A stretch of DNA of 64,000 nt, taken from positions 372,001-436,000 of the forward strand of contig NZ_QXED01000002.1 in the NCBI RefSeq assembly GCF_003583365.1, in the 5' to 3' direction. Below the pieces are notes generated by a model. The model had not been told where the DNA came from, searched no databases, and saw only the letters and a list, made by a program, of their open reading frames with translations. This DNA comes from Fibrisoma montanum (GTDB lineage: Bacteria; Bacteroidota; Bacteroidia; Cytophagales; Spirosomataceae). Made by a program: the position numbers and the translations under genes. Below, in pieces: positions 34,604-41,802 of the stretch (its first letter is position 1; each line of letters starts with the position of its first letter).

Positions 34604-37009
34604 TTACTGTTTCAGCACCTTAATCACCTGCTGCTGCGTCGACGTAGTAGCCTTGAGGAAATAAATACCGGTCGACGGCCCCAGTTTCAACGAAGCCCGC
34701 TGGGTCGATGAGCTTCCATTGATCATGAGCTCACTCAAGGCCTGGCCCTGGCTGTTGAGCGTTTGCAGACGGACCGGCTGACCGGCGGCTCTACGTACCT
34801 CAACCTGAACCGTTTCAGAAAGGGTCGGATTGCCCAGCACCGACAGGCTCAGGGGTGACTCCAGGTCTGCCGCACCCCGACGGCTGTTGGCGCTCGGACA
34901 GGCCGCCAGCCAGTTGAATGGGTACGTAGTAGCTCCCGGCGTTCCGGCCTGCTCAGCCCGCAGCGTTACGGTCGGGTTGTCGGTGTACAACGTCAGGGTA
35001 TACGGGCCTGATGCCGTGGTCGGCAACGACTCGTTTACGACCGAGAACGTAACAGCCTGCCCGTTCAGCCCCGAATACTGGGGCGTAAACGTTACGGTAC
35101 GTTGGGACGGCGTCACCGTGGTGCAGCTAACGCCCGTTACGGCCGTGATGGCAAACGTACCCGAAGGCGTCGGCGTTGGGCCGGTAGCGCAGGCCTGGCG
35201 GAAATTCCAGACGGCGTACGTTGTACGGGTTGCCTGATCCTGAATGGCCAGTGTGTTCTGGTTCGCATCGAACGAATACGTATACGGCGTTCCTAACTGA
35301 CCATTTGCCGTAACCCCGTTGATGAACAGCGGAGGCACACCCGGCGTGTAGGACCCGTCTTTGTTGCCGACCACAAAGTCAACCCCTGTCAGCGTTGATT
35401 CGGTGTATTTACAGGTGAAACTGGTGATGGCGAGCAGCGAGGCATTTTGCACGTAGTCTCTCAACCAGACGAGCGCAGGGCGTTCGGCGCCGTTTTCGAA
35501 GGCAATGAAGGCGCCCTGAGCCGTTCGCCAGTGGCCAGGCCGGTAACCCCAGAGCGATATACCTTTCACGGCCGGGTGCTCCCAGAAAATCGGAAAAACA
35601 CGCTGGTATTCCTGCAGCTGGATTTCATCCGTCGCCCCATCGATGTCAAACTCGGTGATATAGATAGGTAAGCCAGTTGCTGCAAACAGGTTGAGGTTCG
35701 CCCGAAGGGCATCCGCCGACGCGAACCGGGTTGAAAACGCGTGGCTCTGCATACCGATAGCATCAATCAGGTTTTCGGCTTTCAGCAGGTTAACAATCGT
35801 CAGATACCGCTGGCTGTTGGCGTTGTTGGCTTCAACGTTGTAGTCGTTGAGCATCAGCTTGGTCGTCTTCGGGAAATACTCGCGGGCCAGTCGGAAGGAG
35901 GTCAGGATCCAGTCCCAGCCGGTTGTACCGCTGCCGCCCAGCGCGTTGATGTAATTACCACCACCGCTGCCCGGCTGGTTTGGCGGATCGTTGGTCGGTT
36001 CATTGACGACTTCCACAATATCAATGGCGGGGTAGCGCTGCGCCACGGCCGCGAACCACTCTTTGATTTCCTCCAACTGCTCGGCCGGCGGCAGGTTTTC
36101 GATCCACGAAGGCTGCTGGTTACCCCAGATCAGCACGTGGAAACGGAACGGATAACCGTTGTCTTTGGCCAGTTTATAAGCCGCGTCGAGTTCCGTCCAG
36201 TTCATGACATCCCGCGTCGCTTCGACCGATCCCCATTTGCCGGCGTTTTCGGGAACGACCTGGTTCCAGTAGGCCGTAAAGTTGGTGATTTGCGGAGCGC
36301 TGTAAACGCCACCCAGCGTTTTAGGCTTGCCCGTTGCAATTGGCGGGCCCGTTGGGGTAAACGGCGGGGGCGGAGGATTGGTCGTGCCCGGTTGACCGTT
36401 GTCCAGGTTGGCTACGGTATAGCGAACCCCCACCGGACCAAAAGCGAACTTGTCGAAGTCAAGCCCGTTTTCGCGACTGCCAATCTGGAACGTCTGCGTC
36501 AGGTTGCCGGCAGGAACCGTCAGGCGAACCCCGGTGAAGTCGGAGATCCGTACCCATTTCCAGGTGCTGTTGCCGGCGGTGCCATTCCCCTCGACGTAGG
36601 CTGTCAGAGCCGTGAAGCCTGCCGAGGCCAGCCCATTCGCCAGGGCCCAGTCGTTGCTGTTCGTCGCCGACTTGCTGCCGAACGAATTAGCCTGGTAGAA
36701 ACTATCGTCGTTGAAACCACCGGCGCCTACCCGAACGCGGGCGTAGAGTTCATACGTACCAGCGGCAGGAAACGTGACGGTGTACGAAAGGATCCGGCTG
36801 GCTGTGCCTGGATTCTGGGTAGCGGCAAAGTCGGCCACAACACGCACAAATTGAGTCCCTGATTCGTTCAGGGTGCTAAATACCGGCGGGTCGGCCGGCG
36901 GAATGGTACCGGATTCCGCCTGGACGGTAATTGGCTCATTCTGAGCTAGTGAGACAAAAGAGAGACTGGTGATCAGCCCCAGGGTAAGTAACGTAGTTTT
37001 TCTTAACAT
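34604..37009 (-). CDS. GH10 endo-1,4-beta-xylanase with N-terminal binding module and T9SS sorting domain
   Basis: The 801-residue secreted protein has signal peptide MLRKTTLLTLGLITSLSFVS. Residues about 28-200 form a jelly-roll-like carbohydrate-binding module (VQAESGTIPPADPPVF, GTYELYARVRVGAGGF, WKWVRISDFTGVRLTVPAG). After a Pro-rich linker comes GH10 (about 225-555): acid/base Glu337 in VEVVNEPTNDPP and nucleophile Glu453 in PIYITEFDIDGA, with WGNQQPSW and LNDYNVEA. A further domain precedes the T9SS type A sorting domain (about 725-801, ending GIYFLKATTSTQQQVIKVLKQ), so the enzyme is released or surface-anchored by type IX secretion. It cuts the xylan backbone. The ATG at 37009 is used; a frame to 37105 would cover an operator-like site and misplace the signal peptide. 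Two LacI-type sites lie upstream. Confidence 0.95.
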   Translation of the reverse strand: MLRKTTLLTLGLITSLSFVSLAQNEPITVQAESGTIPPADPPVFSTLNESGTQFVRVVADFAATQNPGTASRILSYTVTFPAAGTYELYARVRVGAGGFNDDSFYQANSFGSKSATNSNDWALANGLASAGFTALTAYVEGNGTAGNSTWKWVRISDFTGVRLTVPAGNLTQTFQIGSRENGLDFDKFAFGPVGVRYTVANLDNGQPGTTNPPPPPFTPTGPPIATGKPKTLGGVYSAPQITNFTAYWNQVVPENAGKWGSVEATRDVMNWTELDAAYKLAKDNGYPFRFHVLIWGNQQPSWIENLPPAEQLEEIKEWFAAVAQRYPAIDIVEVVNEPTNDPPNQPGSGGGNYINALGGSGTTGWDWILTSFRLAREYFPKTTKLMLNDYNVEANNANSQRYLTIVNLLKAENLIDAIGMQSHAFSTRFASADALRANLNLFAATGLPIYITEFDIDGATDEIQLQEYQRVFPIFWEHPAVKGISLWGYRPGHWRTAQGAFIAFENGAERPALVWLRDYVQNASLLAITSFTCKYTESTLTGVDFVVGNKDGSYTPGVPPLFINGVTANGQLGTPYTYSFDANQNTLAIQDQATRTTYAVWNFRQACATGPTPTPSGTFAITAVTGVSCTTVTPSQRTVTFTPQYSGLNGQAVTFSVVNESLPTTASGPYTLTLYTDNPTVTLRAEQAGTPGATTYPFNWLAACPSANSRRGAADLESPLSLSVLGNPTLSETVQVEVRRAAGQPVRLQTLNSQGQALSELMINGSSSTQRASLKLGPSTGIYFLKATTSTQQQVIKVLKQ

Positions 37010-37090
37010 AAGTGGTAAAGGAATAAAAGGTTGCACGTCGAGAGAACCGTTTTGAACCAACGGATCAAATTTGTAATGAGTAAAAGGCAA

Positions 37091-37104
37091 TGCAATCGGT
37101 ATCA
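37091..37104. promoter_or_regulatory. LacI-like operator, proximal to GH10
   Basis: TGCAATCGGTATCA matches the palindrome at 11 of 14 positions with the left half intact, 82 bases upstream of the GH10 start. Together with the perfect site 122 bases further away it may form a pair. Confidence 0.45.
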
Positions 37105-37212
37105 ACGAGTACCTGATTGACAGGCACCCAATTGAAAAAGTAAGAAGCGCTGATCAGCAAGAATGTGAGTGTAATTAAGGTGCCATAAATATAGGACAGA
37201 TCATTGTTAACT

Positions 37213-37226
37213 TGCAATCGATTGCA
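37213..37226. promoter_or_regulatory. LacI-family operator, perfect palindrome, upstream of GH10
   Basis: TGCAATCGATTGCA, identical to the site before GH43-xylA. It lies 204 bases upstream of the GH10 start and 132 bases before the NmrA-like gene. GH10 is the more likely target on functional grounds. The 349-base spacer 37010-37358 holds no gene. Confidence 0.78.
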
Positions 37227-37311
37227 TAAGATTTTATATAAAAATTTGGTTTTTATAAAGTTGTATAGACCAGAAGCGCATAAGGAGAGCCGTTGATGTA
37301 GAGCAAGGCAG

Positions 37312-37319
37312 TACATTTG
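37312..37319 (+). promoter_or_regulatory. -7 promoter element for the NmrA-like gene
   Basis: TACATTTG fits TAnnTTTG, 39 bases before the ATG at 37359. A TTG at 37293-37295, 16 bases upstream, is a possible -33 element. Confidence 0.45.
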
Positions 37320-37358
37320 GCCAGGAAAACAGGAAATTTGTATCATTCACCCATCGCT

Positions 37359-38228
37359 ATGCAACGTACCATTGCCGTAATCGGGGCAACCGGCATGCTC
37401 GGCCGACCCGTAACTGACCAGTTTATTAAAGCTGGATTTACCGTTCGTATCGTGGCCCGTGATGTGGTCAAAACCCGGCGGCAGTTTCCGCAGACGGAGG
37501 TAGTTCCCGGCGATCTGGCAAATCCGGCCAGTTTGGTCGATGCACTGCGGGACGTGGATGTGGTTTATCTGAACCTGTCGGTGAAGCAGGATGAGAAGCC
37601 TGCCGATTTTCATACCGAAACCGACGGATTAACCAACCTGATTCAGGTAGCCAGGCAGGTGGGGGTGAAACGTATCGGGTATCTGTCGTCGATCATCATG
37701 CGCTACCAGGGTACCAACGGGTTCCACTGGTGGGTGTTTGACATCAAACAGGAGGCCGTGCGGCTGATCAAAACGTCCGGGATTCCGTACAGTATTTTTT
37801 ATCCGTCCTGCTTCATGGACAGCCTGTTCTACACCCAGAAACAAGGCAGCCGGATTCTGATGGCCGGGCGGTCGCCGGTGCGGCCGTGGTACGTAGCGGG
37901 GAGCGATTACGGCCGGCAGGTGGCGAAGGCGTTTCAGAAGGCCGCCGATGGTCAGAATCAGGAATACGTCATTCAGGGTCCAGAAGCCCTGACCCAGCAC
38001 GAAGCCGCCGAACGGTTCGTTGCCGCCTACCCGAAGGAAAAGCTGACCGTTACGACGGCTCCGCACTGGATCATGCGCCTGGCAGGTACATTCGCAAGGC
38101 AGATGGACTACGGTGCGCACATTACCGAAGCCCTGAACAAGTACCCGGAAGAATTTGAGGCCGGCGCTACCTGGGCCGATCTGGGCGAGCCCCGAACCAC
38201 AATAGAGCAATTTGCCAAATCACTTTGA
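37359..38228 (+). CDS. NAD(P)-binding, NmrA/atypical SDR-like protein
   Basis: The 289-residue protein begins with an NAD(P) motif IAVIGATGMLGRPVTDQF (GxxGxxG). VVYLNLSVKQDEKP and GVKRIGYLSSIIMRYQG follow as expected for atypical SDRs of the NmrA/SDR_a5 type; the catalytic Tyr-Lys pair of classical SDRs is not evident. Such proteins act as reductases, epimerase-like enzymes or redox sensors. The substrate is unknown. The ATG at 37359 is used; an in-frame TTG at 37317 lies upstream. The gene shares the spacer with GH10 but has its own promoter element, and it is probably outside the xylan pathway. It converges on the cysE-cysK pair. Confidence 0.8.
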   Translation: MQRTIAVIGATGMLGRPVTDQFIKAGFTVRIVARDVVKTRRQFPQTEVVPGDLANPASLVDALRDVDVVYLNLSVKQDEKPADFHTETDGLTNLIQVARQVGVKRIGYLSSIIMRYQGTNGFHWWVFDIKQEAVRLIKTSGIPYSIFYPSCFMDSLFYTQKQGSRILMAGRSPVRPWYVAGSDYGRQVAKAFQKAADGQNQEYVIQGPEALTQHEAAERFVAAYPKEKLTVTTAPHWIMRLAGTFARQMDYGAHITEALNKYPEEFEAGATWADLGEPRTTIEQFAKSL

Positions 38229-38250
38229 GTGGAAAAAGGCACTCAACCGG

Positions 38251-38400
38251 CTACCACATGGCGATTATCCCGGATGACATCCAGTTGGCCGATAAGCCCA
38301 TCGGTAGCCAGTTCGTAGTGAACAAGTTCGCCAATGTCCAGGCCTCTCCGGCGTTGTAGGTAATAACCAGTTTATCGATAGTAGCCTGGGGGTAGCACAT
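38251..38400 (-). pseudogene. Possible small gene or gene remnant after cysK
   Basis: On the minus strand an ATG at 38400 overlaps the cysK stop (TGATG) and opens a 49-codon frame to 38251 (begins [20 protein letters not shown]). From about 38355 another frame reads more like protein (GLDIGELVHYELATDGLI, then GQLDVIRDNRHVVAG) and ends at a stop near 38244. Joining the two by one frameshift gives a sequence with natural composition, so this may be a decayed coding stretch. No family was recognised with confidence; the end is faintly like SnoaL-type proteins. Evidence is weak. Confidence 0.25.
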
Positions 38401-39308
38401 CAGTACAGGCCGTCGATGGACAGATAGCGCTCGCCGGTATCGTAGCAGAATGTCAGAATGCGGCTGCCGGCCGGAAGGTCCGGGAGTTTTTTGTGCACAG
38501 CCGCCAGCGAGGCCCCCGACGAAATGCCGATGAAAATGCCTTCTTCCCGGGCCGCCCGCTGCGCCCAGGTAAACGCTTCCTCCTTACTGACCTGGATCGT
38601 GCCGTCGAGAACGTCGGTATGCAGGTTATTGGGGATGAATCCGGCTCCAATGCCCTGAATGGGATGCGGTCCGGGCGCCCCTCCACCGATAACGGGCGAG
38701 AGTTCCGGCTCCACGGCGTAGGTTTTCAGGTTCGGAAATCGCTCTTTCAGTACCTCGGCAACACCCGTGATATGTCCGCCGGTACCAACGCCGGTGATCA
38801 GGGCATCAAAACCTTCCGGAAAATCGTTCAGAATCTCCTGGGCCGTCGTACGCTTGTGAATGGCAATGTTGGCCGGGTTGTCGAACTGCTGCGGCATCCA
38901 TGCATTGGGCATGGCCGATACCAGTTCGTGCGCCCGGGCGATGGCTCCTTTCATGCCCAGTTCGCGGGGAGTCAGGTCGAACTCGGCTCCGTAAGCGGCC
39001 ATGATGCGTCGGCGCTCAACCGACATCGATTCAGGCATGACCAGAATTAGTTTGTAGCCCTTCACGGCCGCGACCATAGCCAGACCAATACCGGTATTGC
39101 CCGACGTCGGTTCAACGATGGTGCTGTCGGACGTAAGCACCCCCCGCTGTTCGGCGTCTTCGATCATGGCCAGTGCAATGCGGTCTTTAATGCTGGCACC
39201 CGGGTTCGCCCGTTCGAGTTTCATCCAGACCTCATGGCCCGGATATAAGCGATTGAGCCGGACATGGGGCGTCTGGCCAATGGTTTCTAGAATCGTGTTG
39301 GCTTTCAT
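38400..39308 (-). CDS. cysK: Cysteine synthase (O-acetylserine sulfhydrylase), CysK/CysM type
   Basis: The 302-residue PLP enzyme makes L-cysteine from O-acetylserine and sulfide in the cytoplasm. Motifs are [18 protein letters not shown] with PLP-binding Lys41, [17 protein letters not shown] for substrate binding, [17 protein letters not shown] for the PLP phosphate, and [13 protein letters not shown] near the C-terminus. The length is slightly short, as in CysM-like forms, and the K/M assignment is not certain. It follows serine acetyltransferase by 57 bases on the same strand, so the two steps of cysteine synthesis form an operon. The 57-base gap contains a GCCGGC inverted repeat that could form a hairpin. 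Confidence 0.93.
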   Translation of the reverse strand: MKANTILETIGQTPHVRLNRLYPGHEVWMKLERANPGASIKDRIALAMIEDAEQRGVLTSDSTIVEPTSGNTGIGLAMVAAVKGYKLILVMPESMSVERRRIMAAYGAEFDLTPRELGMKGAIARAHELVSAMPNAWMPQQFDNPANIAIHKRTTAQEILNDFPEGFDALITGVGTGGHITGVAEVLKERFPNLKTYAVEPELSPVIGGGAPGPHPIQGIGAGFIPNNLHTDVLDGTIQVSKEEAFTWAQRAAREEGIFIGISSGASLAAVHKKLPDLPAGSRILTFCYDTGERYLSIDGLY

Positions 39309-39365
39309 GGGAGAAGAAAACGCCGGCCACGAGTTAACGTATCGCTAACCGGTAGCCGGCATTTG

Positions 39366-40211
39366 TTAAATCACAAAATTAATGGGCTCGGAGTCTTCCA
39401 GGGATTTCAGTCTGACCTCAGTCTGGTGCTGATTGTACACCAAGGAGTAGGGCTCAACGCTTTCGGTCAGCCAGACGTTGCCGCCAATAACCGAATCGTG
39501 ACCCACGACCGTCCGACCGCCCAGAATGGTCGCGTTGGCATAGATAACAACGTTGTTTTCAATCGTCGGGTGGCGTTTTTTCTGCGCCATTGATTTGGCT
39601 ACGTGCGTGGCTCCGAGCGTAACGCCCTGGTAGATCTTCACATTGTCGCCAATCACGGTGGTCTCACCAACGACAACGCCCGTACCGTGGTCGATAAAGA
39701 ACGAGCGTCCGATTGTAGCCCCGGGGTGAATGTCGATCCCGGTATGCCCATGCGCGTATTCGGTCAGCATCCGGGGAAGGAGCGGCACGTTGAGGTTCAG
39801 CAGTTCGTGGGCAATCCGGTACACGGCAATCGCGTAGAAGCCAGGGTAGACGGCAACCACTTCTTCAACACCCACAGCGGCCGGGTCATTGTCCGAAATA
39901 GCGTGCGCATCCAGCAGCAGGTGATCGTAGATCGTGGGAAGGCTGTCAAAAAACGCGTCGGCGATGGCCTCGGGGTAGTTGGGCAGATGACCCGACAGCG
40001 GCCGCAGCAGGCAAACGAACTGATCGTACAGTTTTTGGTACGTTTCGTCGACGTGTTGCGTAACGGACTGGCATTCCTGCGTAACGGGGAAAAGCAGCCG
40101 CATCAGTTCATCAATGAATCGACCGGCATCGGGCCGGGAAGGAAGTTTGTAGCGGTATTGCGCACGCTGGGTGAGCAGATGGTCCAGAAAAGACGACTTA
40201 TCGGTTGTCAT
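39366..40211 (-). CDS. cysE: Serine O-acetyltransferase
   Basis: The 281-residue enzyme transfers acetyl from acetyl-CoA to serine, giving the substrate of cysteine synthase. An N-terminal helical domain (to about residue 140) is followed by a left-handed beta-helix of hexapeptide repeats: [20 protein letters not shown], then [46 protein letters not shown] and [13 protein letters not shown]. The DHG and H motifs hold the catalytic His residues. It is of the EpsC-like long type. It is first in the operon with cysK; the 243-base divergent spacer (40212-40454) to the sugar dehydrogenase gene holds no recognisable gene or site. Confidence 0.93.
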   Translation of the reverse strand: MTTDKSSFLDHLLTQRAQYRYKLPSRPDAGRFIDELMRLLFPVTQECQSVTQHVDETYQKLYDQFVCLLRPLSGHLPNYPEAIADAFFDSLPTIYDHLLLDAHAISDNDPAAVGVEEVVAVYPGFYAIAVYRIAHELLNLNVPLLPRMLTEYAHGHTGIDIHPGATIGRSFFIDHGTGVVVGETTVIGDNVKIYQGVTLGATHVAKSMAQKKRHPTIENNVVIYANATILGGRTVVGHDSVIGGNVWLTESVEPYSLVYNQHQTEVRLKSLEDSEPINFVI

Positions 40212-40454
40212 GAGGCTGTGTTAAAAAATCGTTGCGAAGAACGAAGAAGGTTGTACGCATCGTTTTAGGATAGTGGAACGGGTGCCCCGTTGTGAGGAGG
40301 ATCAACAACATCGTCCGCTGCTCGTCGTCAGGTCTTTTCTCATACGTTGCAGGCAAATATTTCATTTTGAAACAAAAAGTAGGCCGCAAAGTTCGTACGG
40401 CAAAACTGGCGTTGAATTTGTTTACGCTTTATCAGCTCAATATATTAACTGGAC

Positions 40455-41666
40455 ATGTTAGGCAAAGCACTAATAACGCTTCTTTTTTCACTGGCTGCTA
40501 CGTCGGGTTTCTCCTGGCTGGTTGCCTGGGCGTGCCGCTCAGACAATACTAAGGAAACAGCGGCAACGGCCACAGCCGCCACCAAAGCTCCGGCGGCTGT
40601 ACGCGTGGTGGATGCATACCCCAAACTTAAATTTGATGCTCCGGTGGAGTTCACCCACGCCAACGACGGCACAAACCGCGTGTTTGTGGTGGAGCAACCC
40701 GGACGAATCCGGGTGTTTGACAATAACGCCAGTACGTCGTCGGCTGGTACATACCTCGATATCCGCAATAAGGTAGCGTACGGTGGCGAAATGGGGCTGC
40801 TCGGGCTGGCGTTTCACCCGAAGTTCAGCGAGAACGGCTACTTCTACGTCAACTACACGAAAGACAACCCGCGCGAAACGGTGGTGAGCCGGTTCCAGGC
40901 TCCGAAAGGCGCTGCAACCGTTGATCCGGCTACGGAGGTAGTGCTGTTCAAGTTCCGGCAGCCGTATTCCAACCACAACGGCGGCAAGGTGCTGTTCGGG
41001 CCGGATGGGTATCTGTACGTCAGCACGGGCGACGGCGGCAGCGGGGGCGACCCGCAGGATAACGGGCAGGACCGTACGAACTGGCTGGGTAAGATCATCC
41101 GCGTGGATGTGAACAGTAAGGAAAAAGGCAACTACGGTATCCCCGCCGACAATCCTTTCAAAGACAACAAAGACGGCTACCTGGAAGAAATATACGCGTA
41201 TGGGCTGCGTAATCCCTGGCGCATCAGCTTCGATGAGGAAGGCCGGCTGTGGGCGGGCGATGTAGGCCAGAACGAAATCGAAGAGGTGGATATCATCACC
41301 AAAGGCGGGAATTATGGCTGGCGGGTGAAGGAAGGAAAATCGAACTTTAAGTCGACCAGTAAGAATGCACCCTCTACGTACATTGCGCCGGTCTGGCAGT
41401 ACTCACACAGCAACGGCGATGTATCGGTGACGGGCGGTACGGTGTATCGCGGGCAGCAGAACCCCTCCCTGAAAGGTAAATACGTGTATGCCGATTACGC
41501 CAGCGGTCGGGTGTGGACGTTGACGCCCAAGGGTAATGAAGCTACCAACAATCAGGAGATCATCAGCCGCGCGGGTACAATTTCGGCTTTTGGCGAAGAC
41601 CAGAAAAATGAACTGTATCTCTGCAATCACGGCGAAGGAAAAATCCTGAAACTGGCTTCCAACTAG
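40455..41666 (+). CDS. PQQ-dependent soluble aldose dehydrogenase-like protein (GSDH family)
   Basis: The 403-residue protein has an N-terminal hydrophobic segment (ALITLLFSLAATSGFSWLVA) ending at WACRSDN, so it is exported and perhaps lipid-anchored, although the lipobox is poor. The six-bladed propeller of the glucose/sorbosone dehydrogenase family is clear: GEMGLLGLAFHPKFSENGYF, SNHNGGKVLFGPDGYLYVST, GDGGSGGDPQDNGQD, YGLRNPWRISFDEEGRLWAGDVGQNEIEEVD and GGNYGWRVKEG. The family oxidises aldoses at C1 with PQQ in the periplasm; no PQQ biosynthesis gene is seen here, so cofactor and activity are inferred. It ends before a strong terminator. Confidence 0.88.
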   Translation: MLGKALITLLFSLAATSGFSWLVAWACRSDNTKETAATATAATKAPAAVRVVDAYPKLKFDAPVEFTHANDGTNRVFVVEQPGRIRVFDNNASTSSAGTYLDIRNKVAYGGEMGLLGLAFHPKFSENGYFYVNYTKDNPRETVVSRFQAPKGAATVDPATEVVLFKFRQPYSNHNGGKVLFGPDGYLYVSTGDGGSGGDPQDNGQDRTNWLGKIIRVDVNSKEKGNYGIPADNPFKDNKDGYLEEIYAYGLRNPWRISFDEEGRLWAGDVGQNEIEEVDIITKGGNYGWRVKEGKSNFKSTSKNAPSTYIAPVWQYSHSNGDVSVTGGTVYRGQQNPSLKGKYVYADYASGRVWTLTPKGNEATNNQEIISRAGTISAFGEDQKNELYLCNHGEGKILKLASN

Positions 41667-41725
41667 TCTGTTCCGCCCTACGTTCTGACAACACCCCGGC
41701 AACAAAAACGAGCCTATACATTCAC

Positions 41726-41752
41726 AGCCCGGCCAGATGGTCGGGCTTTTTT
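41726..41752 (+). terminator. Intrinsic terminator after the GSDH-type gene
   Basis: A 9-bp stem (41726-41734 with 41739-41747, one G-U pair) with loop AGAT, followed by TTTTTT. Confidence 0.85.
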
Positions 41753-41802
41753 GCGGTAAAACCCGTAACTTGTCCAGGCTACAAGGCTCATCCTTCCGAC
41801 TT

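Noticed and set aside
35741-36862. 373-codon frame antisense to GH10
   Set aside because: GH10 has both catalytic glutamates and a continuous frame; the antisense frame shows no motif.
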